From Sweltsa coloradensis (Eukaryota > Arthropoda > Insecta > Plecoptera > Chloroperlidae), in assembly GCA_024449915.1 (NCBI GenBank), contig JAMZAV010002035.1, positions 62,001 through 126,000 of the forward strand: DNA of 64,000 nt, read 5' to 3'. Numbering within the stretch: the stretch's first letter is position 1; each line of letters begins with the position of its first letter. Shown here one piece after another: positions 15,401 to 26,278 of this stretch. The notes under the pieces are model-generated. The model had not been told where the DNA came from. It searched no databases and was given only the letters and a program-made list of their open reading frames with translations. The translations under genes were made by a program, and so were the position numbers.

Positions 15401-16303
15401 GCTTGATTCACTTGATGATACGAAAAACAATGAAAAGGGCTTTCAATTAGGCATCTAGTTTTTTTTCATTTGGTTTACTTGCGTCATGGCCACCAAGAAA
15501 TGTCAAAAGGTTGTTCAAAGCTAGCAGACACTGACTCTAGTACCTACTTGATATAAAGTTTGTATAGAATAGATTTTGTAGTACATTATTTGATTAGTAG
15601 ATCCAAAATCAAACCTTTATTTTGTTGTATTTGACCCAATACTTATCATCTATATGGCCAAACCAAGAAGTAACAAGTATAAATCAATATTTGCTATTTT
15701 TATACTTCACAAATAATACTTCTCACTTCAATTATTCACTAAATTTCATTTTTTCATAATCTATAAATAATTTTACTTATTGACTATTGTTAAACATAAT
15801 TTGTAATTGTATAAATGTTAATTAATTAAATTTTTGTTATTCTGTGTCTTTAAGGCAACCTTAATGTAAAGGTAGAGCTTTGTTTTCAAATAAAGTTGTA
15901 CTACTAGTACCGCCCTATTCCCTTTTTTAAAATCTTAGTTTCAGCTTTCAAGTTTCAACTAATAACATTTGACATTAAGTGTTCCCTACCTCAACATTTT
16001 AAATCTAGTTTACTCTGTTCTGTTGTGTGTTCAGGTGTGCTACTGGTCAACATGGTGTGCCGAAATCCGGATCTCCGTTTAGCGGCCATAAAGAAACTGA
16101 GAGATGTTTTTCCTTCCGTGTGTTCTTACAATCTGGAGCAAGATGTGAACGAAGTCGTGTTCTGCTCAGAACAAATTCTCGACAGGGTAATGTTACGAGT
16201 GGCAGCGGAGAAAGCTAATATTCTTGCCAAAAAGAAAAAACTTTATACAGAAAATCTTATCGATGTGGAGAATCTCATAGCATCGATTCAAATCGTCAAG
16301 TAA
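494..16303 (+). CDS. METTL13: METTL13, eEF1A lysine and N-terminal methyltransferase (3' eight exons)
   Basis: Known role of the family: a cytosolic SAM-dependent enzyme with two methyltransferase domains. The N-terminal one methylates eEF1A Lys55 and the C-terminal one trimethylates the eEF1A N-terminus. Seen here: exons 494-744, 1970-2114, 2506-2640, 8439-8526, 10093-10274, 13475-13610, 13916-14044 and 16035-16303, all GT-AG, which join without a frame break into 444 codons plus TAA. The fragment carries the family stretch FIVPQGRETEWLFSTPDGR across the first junction. It also has SAM motif I VIGLGGGGLC (fragment residues about 249-258), the acidic loop AVDIDPSML, and DETLGMSCPPPQFLE before the last exon. 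This is the linker plus the whole C-terminal catalytic domain. Exon 494 starts with ATG but follows a good acceptor (TTTCTCCAG), so it is internal; the 5' exons lie outside the window. Human METTL13 is about 700 residues, so roughly a third is missing. Confidence 0.94.
942..1195. mobile_element. Small palindromic MITE-like repeat
   Basis: The ends are inverted copies of GATTCTGTAAAAT (942-954 and 1183-1195), with a third internal copy near 1098-1110 and an ATAACGATCGTTAT palindrome between. No target duplication was found. It lies in a METTL13 intron. Confidence 0.45.
1348..1418 (+). repeat. 3' tail of the tRNA-headed SINE (truncated copy)
   Basis: Matches only the 3' end of the full copy at 25386-25822: the block around the 16-bp palindrome TCAGTTATATAACTGA, GGGTAGACTC, then an ATTTATTTATTT tail. 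The 5' truncation is typical of retroposition. Confidence 0.75.
4001..4921. mobile_element. hAT-like non-autonomous element, family A
   Basis: Terminal inverted repeats TAGGGATGTGCGGGTA are flanked by an 8-bp duplication with one mismatch (AAAATATC / AAAATAAC). The subterminal regions are arrays of CGGGT/ACCCG words. There is no transposase. TAGNG-type ends and 8-bp TSDs are those of the hAT superfamily. Confidence 0.8.
4229..4249. repeat. TAGGCC hexamer tract
   Basis: The longest run of the TAGGCCTA motif in the window: three TAGGCC units plus TAG. It directly abuts a TA-CAGTGAAACCCC pogo/Tigger-like terminus. See the finding on TA-targeted GGCCTA insertions. Confidence 0.8.
6135..6884. mobile_element. 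hAT-like non-autonomous element, family A, with 96-bp tandem repeat
   Basis: The ends TAGGGGTGTGCGG and (inverted) TAGGGATGTGCGG are flanked by a perfect 8-bp target duplication GATATCAT (6127-6134 and 6885-6892). Inside, a 96-bp unit begins at 6288, 6384 and 6480 (two full copies and a partial third). The tandem repeat keeps reading frames open (6286-6495), which explains the two short ORFs there; I see no protein family in them. Confidence 0.88.
8527..10092. other. METTL13 intron, no recognised gene
   Basis: AT-rich intron. Bases from about 8928 begin with TAGGGTTGCGGTTCGATT and run through AATCGAT-rich sequence to about 9545. This resembles one end of a hAT-like element, but I could not find its other end or a target duplication. 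Nothing else is recognised. Confidence 0.5.
10705..11809. mobile_element. hAT-like non-autonomous element, family B
   Basis: Inverted ends TAGGGATGGGCGAAC (15 bp) are flanked by a perfect 8-bp duplication ATTATTGC (10697-10704 and 11810-11817). Subterminal arrays of TTCGAA/GAACTCG words occur at both ends. No transposase. It sits exactly at the left edge of the tandem repeat that starts near 11811. Confidence 0.88.
11811..13261. repeat. Tandem pair of a 0.6-0.9 kb dispersed repeat
   Basis: Two direct copies (about 11811-12700 and 12703-13261) start with TTATTGCCAAGGTATTTGGG and end with GAAACGCTCGCTTCGCTCGC. The left copy has an extra internal unit about 300 bp long, containing CGTGACCGGACGGACATTC at 12079, 12390 and again at 12976 in the right copy. 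The same units recur at 55.8-57.5 kb in the Helitron-like nest. A-runs of 20 or more interrupt the copies. Not coding. Confidence 0.8.
14293..14786. mobile_element. TIR element with GC-rich hairpin core
   Basis: Inverted ends CATACCTGCCAAGTTTT. The interior holds ACGAATT words, T/A runs and a G/C-rich hairpin block (about 14640-14705) with the GGGGGCTCGCCCCC theme shared by other elements in the window. The flanks GTGTGG/GTCTGG are only a poor duplication. Confidence 0.6.
14916..15299. mobile_element. TIR element, about 50-bp inverted repeats
   Basis: The ends start CACCGCCTGCTCGAATGGGA and are inverted copies for about 50 bp with few mismatches. The flanks TTATTGTT / TAATTGTT form an 8-bp duplication with one mismatch. 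No coding capacity. Confidence 0.65.
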
Positions 16304-16338
16304 ACTATTGATGTGTGTGTACGTATATGTTCTGTTTA

Positions 16339-16344
16339 AATAAA
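16339..16344 (+). promoter_or_regulatory. METTL13 polyadenylation signal
   Basis: AATAAA, 36 bases after the METTL13 stop codon at 16301-16303. It is the first such hexamer in the 3' UTR. Confidence 0.7.
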
Positions 16345-17388
16345 GAAAATCATTGGTTTATGTATTTTCATAATCGTAGTGAGTTGTGTATTTGTAGATC
16401 CTTGTTATTATAACAGAATTACTACGTACTCGTAGATAGTATCACACAGGACTGATATTTATTAGGTTATTTATTTACTCTCCCATAAAAACTAACATAT
16501 AAGATTTTTGTCACAAACGTACATTAAATCATAACTTGGATTAGTGAAGACAACACACTTGGAGGGCTCTTAATTGGTTTTGCTGCAGAGTGTGATGAAT
16601 ATCCACTGAATTTCAGTGAATAAACGTTCCTTCACAGCAACAAACGCGAGCAGTTTCAACGAGATGTCTTGGATCACTTGGAAGAAAGTGTTTCGTGTAC
16701 TATATACAGTCTATTATTTAATGATACTTTTACTTATCAAATTTTGCAGCTTCCATCACACCATAAAGGTAAGCTGTTGGATATTATCCTAGCAATCAAT
16801 ATCATTTCTCTACTAACTGAGAAAAAATACATAGTACTTGTTTTTGTTTTATAGACCGGACATAACTTCCAAATGGCAAATACCATGAAGCTGTAACATT
16901 AAAGTTGAGTGCATTGTATGACAAACAGAAATTAAGGGTTTGTTTAAATAGAAAGTTCATTATTAAATTGAACCAAACAATCAAGTATGATTTATGATAG
17001 GCCCAGGGGCCTCAGTGGAAGGTTATGTTTAGATAAGGGTGTAGATAGGGAACAAAAGAGTTAACCTTGTTACTGATTACGGAGGATTTGAAGATTTATA
17101 TACGTAAAAAAAAGCCACAAAACTTGAAAAATAATGTTGAAACGAGTTTGGCCAAACAGGGCATAATTCCCTCGATGTGCGAGTAGAGTAACCTTTCTCT
17201 GCTGAATGCTTTTTTTATCTATCAAATATCAAGCTTCCAGATGCCCGCAATAGCCTATCATGTAAGGTGTTGGATTGCCTATCCACACACTCTCCAGTAG
17301 TATATCGTGTAACCTTTTGACATCTATATTTATAGTTTATACCCCAGGTAGCAAGAATCAAGCAGAATCAAGTACAAAAAATAAGTTT
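16345..17388. other. Convergent spacer between METTL13 and ARMH1
   Basis: About 1.0 kb between the two 3' ends. I find no gene, repeat family or clear AATAAA for ARMH1 on the minus strand. Confidence 0.5.
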
Positions 17389-20300
17389 TCAGGTGTGAAA
17401 ACCAGTGGTGAGAGGCTGATATGTTTTCTTCCTTGAGTGATCTACGTTGATCAAAGTTTTCTTCGGCTTGTCATCGTGGCTGATTGGTTCTGTACGGGGG
17501 CTTTGTGGTTCTGGGATGTTTGGCGGAGGGGACGTGTCGAATTCCGGCTCCTCTTCCTCGCCCAATCTGGCTCGAACAACAGACCGCAGTCTCTTGGCCT
17601 CGCTAATTGACAGCGAGTTAGCTGCGTCAACAGGATCAGCCTGCGAGTAGGAATCAACATACTGTAATCTAATGAGTATGTGCCAATTGATTCTTAAACA
17701 TTTGTTTAAAGTTATGTAAAGGTAGGCAAAAATATTGCTATTTGCTGAGGTGCCAAATGATACGATGCTAGTAGCGTTCAATACTCAATTGCTGCTTCCA
17801 AAAATATGTCTGTAACGAATAAGTATATTGTATTTTTAAATTATTTACTATATTCTGAAGTGTGCAACTTGCCAAGTTTTTAAAAAAGGGTTATTTTTCA
17901 TATTCTGTGTAATGCGTACCTATATGGTAGATTGTTGGTAGTAGGGTAAGTAAGTGGTTTAATGTATTAATATTTATTAATATATTGGTAAATTAGTAAA
18001 TTGGCATGGTTTGAATAACTTTTAAGTTTAAAGTTTTTCTTGTCTGTTGAATATTGAACAATAATTGTAATTTCTCTTGTCTGTTTTTACTTGAAGTTAG
18101 TTCAAGAACACCGCCTGCTGCAGAGTCGCTTCACTGCCAAAGAAACTACAAACCACACAACATCAAGAAAAAGTTTATTTCAGAGATTACACATACTACC
18201 ACACCGGACTGTACGTACATATCCCTGGGCCACCACACGAGATAACGTGCTCCAATAAAATAATTCTCCGCCACCACATTGCAACACAGGGGGCTGGATT
18301 ACTGGTCAGTGATTAATGATTATTGCCTACTACCCTTATTGCCATACTAAGGGACATACTAGAGAAAGTATGGTTCACCCTCCAAAAAATAGGGATGCCA
18401 TTCAATAATTGATAGGTCGACCAACACGATTATTTCCTCAAATGATTAATGGTCCATTCGGTCTTCCCAAATCAATAATTGAACGAATCCCAGAGAATAC
18501 TACCTGTGCCATTTGACAGATAAACCCTCGCTCATAAAAGAATGAAAAAGCTAGATTTGAGTCTTGACCCAGTACTTACTGTCGTGATCTACAAGGTGGA
18601 TTTTAAGCTACATTTTTATTTTATTTTAACTTGTTGAATGCAAATGAGCACTGTTGCGCTATGTTAAGCAAGCCGAAATACTAGCAATTAGCATGGTTAA
18701 AATTGGTATTTTGATTTTTGAATTTGATTATCAATTGACAATTGAATTGTCAATCGATATTTTTTAAATATAATAGTAGGTATGTAATAATTTTGATAAT
18801 GAATCTTGTGTGCATTCATATTGAATGGCAACCCTAATAAGTAGGGTAAGTCCACTATTATTATTATTATTATTTGTCAACTACGTATTTAACACAAGGT
18901 AACTATTAAGTTATTAATATTAACTAATAATTTCCAACTGTAGGGCCTACCCTTCTAAATGAAAATACAGAAGCAAACACCCCTAACTATAGCATCTTAT
19001 GCGATTATTATTAATAAATAATAAACATATTTGTTGGGTTGAACATGTGAATTCTAGGGCTGGGAAATGAAATTTAAATAGGGGAATATTTTCCATATCA
19101 AAATTTGGACTCAATACAGGAATACAACATTTAAGAACAATTAATTAAGACATAAATAACTGGCACAAGTATATGAATCTTTGAGGATGAACAGTGAACA
19201 CCTTTAAGCTGCAATTCCAATTATGAATTACCTATCAGAAAACATTATTTATTTATTTCTTGATTTTGGTTTGACATTCTCAATTATAGTGAAGGTGTCT
19301 GGTTCCATTCAGTCTGTCTTTCTGACTGTAACACATGCTGGAGGTACTGGGGTATTGTGAGAAGAAAAATATAATTACCTAATAATTATGCATTTTTGGC
19401 AACCAGTACCTAATCAAACCTTTTAGCCAACATTATTAATAGTAGGCCCCTAGATCCACCATTTTTTTTAAATTTTGTTTTAACATATGTTGCAAATTTA
19501 TTTGCATAAATTATACACTTTCAATAGGCCTATCAATTAATTAAGTTAATTATGTGAAGCCCAGCACTTGTAATACCCACTGAAAATTTTTTTTTTAAAT
19601 GCCAAAACAATTTTGAATTTTGATAGTGTTTGAAAAACAATAATGAATAAAATAAAACCATGAGCCGTTCAAACACTTGTTTGGGCATCATCTCGGCTAG
19701 TTCTTCCCGCACCGATGGTGACATTGACGCCATCACTCGTAGAACCGTCGCTGCGCGTCTCTGACTCTCGGGGTAGAACGTCGTAGCAAACGTCTTCGCG
19801 AGGAGAAGTACGGTCTCATTGGCGAGTATCTCGTTCAGTTTGTGCTGCTTCAAGATGTGGCTGCCGGTGATGAGCAAATTAAGTTAAAAGAAACAATAAG
19901 TATTTTTGTAACTTTTGGAACATATCAATATAGAAGACATGTTTTTTTAGGGCCTATTATAAACATTTTAGTTTTTGAAAAGAAAGTGTTATGATAATAT
20001 AATAATAACTAGATGTAACACTACATTTTCACTTTTGTTTACACCAATATATTTTCATCTTGAAGAGATTTGTCTGTACTGTATTTTAATTTTGCAATGT
20101 GTGATCTTATTATCTCGCCTGAGCCGAACTCCAAAAAGAAGTGTAAAGTGTATGCTGAGTAAAGTGTGCTTACCCAAGAGCTAGAATGGCATCAGCTTGC
20201 ACTTGAAATATTGCCGCTGTTCCTGAAGATTGGGGTAGGTCACTCAGGTCTGGCTCTGTAAGAGAACGGAAAAAACATGATTAGGTACTGTCCACATACC

Positions 20301-23300
20301 AGACTGAGCTTGAAACACTGTAAGAAACAACTAGCCCCACTCCCTAATGCACAAAGACTTGCGTTCGTTAGTTGCCCATCCAAATATTGTCAAAAATGGC
20401 CGAATTCTCAACGGCGATAATGTTTGGGGATGAATGGAAACAAAATGAAAGCAAAACAAGTCCCAAATGATACGAGTAAATTATTCTAGCACTAAAAGAG
20501 CATTTCTTTCTAGATAGAAAAAGCAGTTTTTTATTAAATTTTGTATTTTGGGGAAAAAAATTGCAACGTATACATGTAGTGATCAAAACTCTCAATACTT
20601 ATCACACACTTTGGAGTAGTGGTTAACAAGAGGCATTTCTATAGGAAGGGTTGCAGGTTCAAATTTCACTCTATTTTTATAAACGTTTTTACAATTTTTG
20701 CATTACTGAATGTTGGTATAATTTGTGGAAAATCCAACCGGCTCGGCGGCTAGTTTAGTTTAGATTGGCAGAAGGGTTGACAGGTTGGGAAAGCATAGAG
20801 AACATAAAGCTCAGCCTGAAGGGCTGGTGACAACTGCAGCTAATTTAAAGTTGTTTGTTACCATAGCCCACGACGTGTTTCCCTTCTGGGACTCGTTGAA
20901 ACATACACTCACATCTCTCTCACATCTGCTAACGCAACTATCTTTGTGCATACGGTTTTTATAGCCCTATGATTTAGCATGGTATGGATTTGTCCAAGTC
21001 CGCCATTTTTAACGAGATACAACTTTGTGATAGTAAATCTTTGCGCATGAGTGGGTTAATCTGAAAGAAATCTGCATTAAATTTGTATTATACGTATTTA
21101 TATTGCTGATTATTGGGCTTGGCTATCGCTCTCTATCCGAGATCTTGAAAGTGCTACACAGATGGATGTAAAGTTGGCCGAATTAGAGAGGAACTAGAAT
21201 TTCTTCCACCCTCGATGAGTAGTTCCGTTAGTACAAGTAACGTTTCTTGAACGTATTCATGTACTAGTAAGTGATAAGCTGCAAGAAAACCTAAATAATT
21301 ATTAGTAACAAATAGTTATGGCCAGCCTCTGCAAAATCGTCAATCTGGCATCTTTGACTTATGCTTTGGACCGATATATAGCAGTGTCTGACTCGCCTGT
21401 GATATAGAGCGGATGCTTCTCCTTGTCTGACACCATTGTGTAACGATGAGGTCGGGCAATAAGTCCTACCAACTTCTGCACGAGCTCACTTCTCCACGGA
21501 GACATGGCAATAACCTGCATTAGTTGTATTGCTTCAAAGAGCAGGCAGACTTTTGACAAACCCAACAGTTTAGCGGCTGATTCAAGGGCTCGTCCACATA
21601 GGCCAAGGTTGTGGGGCTGCAAAGAAGGGATGGAAATAATTGTTAGTTTTCAAAACTTTCAAACCATAATCTAATCGTTTCCTACTGCTACATTATGTTA
21701 AAACAGGTTTTGACAAGTGAGTTGAAATAAGGTGTATACCACTCTTAAATGGAGTTTACCACTTAATTTAGGCTTTCAGAAGGAAAAGAAACTGCTATAT
21801 AGGTTCTGTATATCATTTACTTACTAGAAATATCAATATTTTTGTAACAAGTACCTAATAATTAATAAATAAAAATTAAATTGTATACACACAAAACACC
21901 AATAAATATCAAAAATATATTGCCATAATGAATTGACCACCAACAATGGATTTATGTATTATACATCAATATTTATAGCTACCAAAAACACTTGTTGCTG
22001 GCACGCAACAAAAACGCATGTGTTTTCAAGATTTTACTTTTCTCAATCACGATTAAAGCTTACAACATGCAATGAATTAGCAGAGTATAGATTGGTAATC
22101 ACCTATGCAAGTATCGTACATACCAACACGACCCTGAGAACCTGGCAGGCCACTAGTTGAGTGGCAACACTGTTCTTGGGCTCCAACAGCGTCAACAGAT
22201 GCGTGGTAAGATCCTGTTGGTACTTCGGGTTTCCGGTAGCCAAGTGCACGAGGAGTTCCCGCGCTCTGTTTAACATCAGTTGACAGGCTTGGCTTGCGGC
22301 GTGGTTGCTATCTTGTTCGAGTTTGTTTGGTTTTATCACCTCAAAGTTGTCTTGCAAGGACTGTATTTTTCTCCTAGAGGTTTTCGATAACCGTTTGCAC
22401 TTGTCGGACACATCTGACTTGTTTCTTTTAAAAGCTAAAACTTGCAAAGGTACTTGCAAAATGGACTTTCTATGTGTGTCACTATATTCTTCGTCATTGT
22501 TGACATCTATCGAACCACCAGAATGTTGGATACTCTGGCAGATTACTTTGATACCTGAAAATGTACCCGAGATCAAATTAAAAGGCTCAATTCTGATCAA
22601 TGAAGAACACAGTGTTAATTGTTTTATTGCCGTGATTATTGCCGTGATTAAGGCTCTAATTTAAATTAGTCACTAGGGAAACAGGCTATGTAAAAGGCGA
22701 TGTAAATGGGGTACCCGGTAACATTATGTATTTGACTTGATTAATGTTTAATATTTAAATGAAAGTTGTTTTGAATTTTTTCTCGAGCTTAATTTTGGTG
22801 TTGGAGATTCAGAACCGTACCTTGTGTCTCGCAGATGGCCTCCTTATAACGCCGACCTCTCGAAGCTATCTTGACCAGTAGGCCGAAAGTCACCTCCTTC
22901 TCCTCATCACTGACCTCGTAGTTCAACACAATGTCAAAGAAGGTGATAAGTAGGCCGCCTTCAATCAACTCGGCGGCAAACCGAACACTAAACATTCACA
23001 AGAATAATTTATTCTCCAACGTTATAGTCAACGTGATTGTCAATGGACAACCCTTGAAAATTTAGATTTATTTTTTTATTATTATATGTTTATTTTTATT
23101 TCTTTATTATTTTTATCCAACACCAGAAACATGGAATGAACATTGTTCTCCGCAGAGCGGCTAAGGGTGACAATGCAAGATCGTTTTCAATCGGGGGCAC
23201 ACTTTGGCGATCTGCTTCACCCCCTTTGCCAACAGCACGTGGTGTTCTAAAGTGGTCACCCACTCAAGTACCGACCATGCCCGATGTTGCTTAACTTCGG

Positions 23301-26278
23301 TAATCTATCGAGAACCGGTGTATTCAACATGGCAAGGCCGTTGGCGAATCAATAAATTAAACTAGAATCTATAAATAATTACAGGGCTATGCTGGAATTT
23401 ATTAATTAAATGAGATGGCTTACTTGTGTTTATGAGGAGTGCAAATCTATTGTTTTTGCTTATGCTTGTGTTACTATAATATACCACGTTTGTTCTATAG
23501 CGCCCAACACCCCTTTGGTTAGAGCTGTTGACTGTTGAGTCAACATTTTGTAGCCTAGGCTACCTTGCATATCCAAATGACTTTTTAATTCATAGTTAAT
23601 TTTTTCTCAAAACAGATTGTTGTGATGATTTCTATGTTTCTTAGAACTAGATTCTTACCCGTCTGAAGATGTGATGAACAAACCAAGGACCTTCAATAGC
23701 ATCTGGTTACTGCGTTCATGTCTGTACGTTATCTGCTGAAAGAAATTTCTGATTCTCAACCGAAACGCTTATTGGGTTAATCCATAAATGTCATGAGCAA
23801 AGGGGTAAATATAAATTTTTATTTTTACATTCTCAATAATCTGTCGGGTTGCATACAATGTAAGATGTTGGTGGTAGAAAATCACATTTTCCTACCCCCT
23901 TTAGCAACAAGAAATTAGACCAGGGTAGTGCCATATGGTTAGTACTAATGATGAGTAATGACTAATGGGTAATGACCGATAATAAGCAAACTGGGTGTCT
24001 TCGGCACAATATGATGGGGTCTGGCGGTATGCTCCCAGAAATTTTTTTAATTTTAGCTTTGATTTGGTGAGTTTTAGATCATTTTGAGGGGAAATTACAG
24101 AAATATTAACCATTTCCATGACTTTCCAGATTTATTCCGGTTCAGAAGTTTTTAATTAATAGCCTTTAGGCATAGGCCTAGGCCTACACAAAATGTCATG
24201 TGATGCGATGAAGATCCATACAATAGAAAATAAATTGGGAGAAAAAGATAAATTACAATTTCACAAGTAAAATTAATTGTCCATTTTAACAATGGACATC
24301 GCAAGTAAATATTTTCAAGAATTTCTACTGTTAAGTGACCCTCAACGGTACTCGCCTGTAAGTGAACGAGGAATCTTGCTAGTACCAAGCTGCCCCCACT
24401 GGCTAGATGTGATTCAAGTGTCGCCTCGCACGTTTCTCTCGAGAACTCGTTGAAGAATCTCTGGATCTGAATCTGTCGGTCCGAGCCGCTACCCTGTTTC
24501 ACCGGACAGGGACTATTACACAATACAATTCTACCAAGCACAGGTAGGCCTAGCCTATTATAACAAGTATAGCTAGGTGGTATTTATGCAATGTAGGCCT
24601 TATGGTATTAAAAATCTTCAACCATACTTACGAGAAAATCAATTTTACCTTTGATTTTATTGTAGCAGTAGTAGGCCTATTCTCTTTAATTAGTTCTTAG
24701 CTATTTCAGTACATACAAGCATTTAAAATACAATACAATACAATATCACATTGTCAAGTGTAGGTCTACATAAGAATTCCTATTCTCAGAATCCGAAATA
24801 GAAATAGAAATCAATAAATCCGTGACATAGTAACTTAGAATCGGTTACTTAGTTAAAGTTGTAATAATATGTACTGGTATATCAAATTAAATTAAAAGCA
24901 AATAGAAGTTTGCCTAAATTACCTACCTACCTAAATTGGATACAATATCAAATAATATAATTAAGGAAAATAACACATTCATAGGTAAAACACAACTTAC
25001 CAGAGTAGGCCTACCTACCTATACTAACCCCATTCAGATCTACAATGCACCAACAATCCAGGTCTTATGAAGTTAACCCTCTCAATAGCTCAAGGGTAAA
25101 GTACCCGACCGGCAATTTGGAAACTGGGGTTCAACACCCCATTGAGATGGATTTTTTAATTTCTGGATTGATTTACATAAAATCAATTAGGCCTACACCT
25201 ACGGGAGTGTTTCCTGACTAATGAAATTGAGAAATAAACCCCAAGAATGCTGCGCATTGCTTTATTCTGTAGTTTTTGTAATGTGCACATATTTTGTTTT
25301 GACCTAGCATGAACAGAACTAACCCCAAGCCCCAACATTCAACAAAATTGGGTATGTTTTAAGGTGAGCATATAGCCTATCTATGTGTGGCTCGTTGGTC
25401 TTGTGGTTAGCGTACCTGCTTCCAATGCAGAAGGTCTGGGGTTCAATTCCCGCCAAAGTCAGAAGTTTTTTAACTTCAGATTTGGACTTAAGTCCATCAG
25501 TTCTTGTCTTAGGAGTTTGTAAACGGTGACTTTGGAGCCGTCCTAGCAACGAAGCACATAACAAATTCAGAGTTGTTCTGAATCGGCCATGTTGATTCTG
25601 GCGTTGATCCGCGGGTGTTTGCACTGTCCATACCACTGATTGCTATATTTCCTATTTAAAATATTGATCTTTGGTTGGTTATTGCTCACTCGTCGATTGC
25701 GTCAGGGCCTACAGGGTTGGCTTGGTCGCTTTGATTTACTGTGTCCTCCACTGAAAATCAGTTATATAACTGAGTGGGTAGACTCTAAAATCTAAATACA
25801 ATTTATTTATTTATTTATTTTATCTACCGCATTAGGCTATGATAGTTAAAAGTTCACTGAGCATTTCATAAAAGCTGGGTGACACCTCGAAAACGCCTCA
25901 AACCTCAAAAATGAGCTTTCTGTGTTTTTCTGTTCCGGAAGATGTTTTTTGTTTTCGTTTACTTCATAGTTCATAGACTGTTGAAAATTATCAACAATCT
26001 TCAACGTGGTTTGAACTATGTTACAACATTAACACAATTTTCATAACTGAGGAAATTTAAATAACACTCGCCAAGCGCTTGAGTTCCGTTGAATGTGTGA
26101 CGAATACTCCCGCTTATTATATAAGGTGCCCGAGCAAGGATACTATTATACACTTTACCCGAGTGTACCAATCCAGTACCAGCTTGGCTGCGTCCCTCTA
26201 ACTTACCTTATCCCATTCTTCTAGCCGGACACGTAAAAGTTTAGCTGCTGCAGCTTGATCTCTGCTTGCCATTACCAT
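17389..26278 (-). CDS. ARMH1: ARMH1, armadillo-like helical domain-containing protein
   Basis: Ten exons on the minus strand: 26207-26278, 24356-24493, 23659-23735, 22821-22987, 22124-22554, 21397-21616, 21210-21278, 20174-20255, 19659-19860 and 17389-17640. Together they are 1710 bp, one unbroken frame of 569 residues plus stop. The start MVMASRDQAAA was chosen because it leads into LLRVRLEEWDK, which aligns with the family N-terminus. Other matches to the vertebrate protein are LASGGSLVLARFLVHL (exon 2), RRYKEAICE (about residue 140) and LVHLATGNPKYQ (about 255-264). The helical-repeat blocks AKLLGLSKVCLLFEAIQLMQVI and SQRRAATVLRVMASM also match. It is predicted to be an all-helical armadillo-type scaffold; its biochemical role is unknown to me. 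It is longer than the human protein (about 440 residues) because of a Lys/Arg-rich insert in exon 5 and an 83-residue acidic/proline-rich tail. Introns after exons 2 and 6 use GC donors. The exon 3 acceptor is CAGCAG, so one Gln may be optional. Confidence 0.9.
18390..18836. mobile_element. TIR element in ARMH1 intron
   Basis: Inverted ends TAGGGATGCCATTCAAT and (inverted) TAGGGTTGCCATTCAAT suggest a hAT-like element, but no target duplication is visible. It lies in the 2.0 kb intron before the last ARMH1 exon. Confidence 0.55.
20606..20685 (+). ncRNA. tRNA-like Pol III unit
   Basis: An A-box-like TAGTGGTTAACAAGAGGC and a B-box-like GGTTCAAATTT lie at tRNA spacing and are followed by TTTTT. 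The stems are degenerate, so it is a tRNA relic or SINE head rather than a functional tRNA. Confidence 0.35.
23080..23227 (-). repeat. Possible 3' body of a 5S-headed SINE
   Basis: On the minus strand the 5S-like unit runs directly into about 110 bp of non-5S sequence, ending near an AT-rich AATAATAAAGAAATAAA tail. This layout is what a 5S-derived (SINE3-type) retroposon would show. I have only one copy in the window, so this is a suggestion. Confidence 0.4.
23228..23345 (-). rRNA. 5S rRNA-like gene or 5S-derived SINE head
   Basis: 118 nt on the minus strand from GCCAACGGCC to GTGCTGTTGGC, the normal 5S length. The terminal helix I pairs at eight of nine positions. The internal Pol III control region is recognisable: the A box AAGTTAAGCAACATCGGGC and the C-box region GGTACTTGAGTGGGTGACC. 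No T-run follows immediately, so the unit is either a 5S pseudogene or, more likely given the tail at 23080-23227, the head of a SINE. It lies in an ARMH1 intron, in the same orientation as the gene. Confidence 0.75.
25083..25157 (+). ncRNA. tRNA-like Pol III unit with paired T arm
   Basis: A box TAGCTCAAGGGT and B box GGTTCAACACC. The T arm TGGGG/CCCCA pairs fully, the acceptor ends TCTCAA/TTGAGA pair, and TTTTTT follows. The D arm does not pair. This is best read as a degenerate tRNA or SINE head. Confidence 0.45.
25386..25822 (+). repeat. tRNA-headed SINE, full-length copy
   Basis: The head has A box TGGTCTTGTGGTTAGCG and B box GGTTCAATTCC with an anticodon-like arm CTGCTTCCAATGCAG. A 250-bp body follows, then a 3' block with the palindrome TCAGTTATATAACTGA and an (ATTT)n tail. 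Other full copies are at 27856-28275, 32852-33292 and 58580-59012 (all inverted). The ORFs that cross it are chance frames of the SINE body. Confidence 0.88.

Larger units (their letters stand above)
14045..16034. other. Last METTL13 intron
   Basis: Contains the inverted-repeat elements at 14293-14786 and 14916-15299. From 15300 to 16034 I see only AT-rich sequence. Confidence 0.6.

Noticed and set aside
25083..25157. Functional tRNA gene
   Set aside because: T arm and acceptor pair but the D arm and anticodon stem do not, so a working cloverleaf is not supported.
25319..25636. ORFs of about 90-105 residues at 25319, 33034 and 58646
   Set aside because: All are the same frame through the body of the SINE. 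They recur in every copy and are disrupted differently in each.
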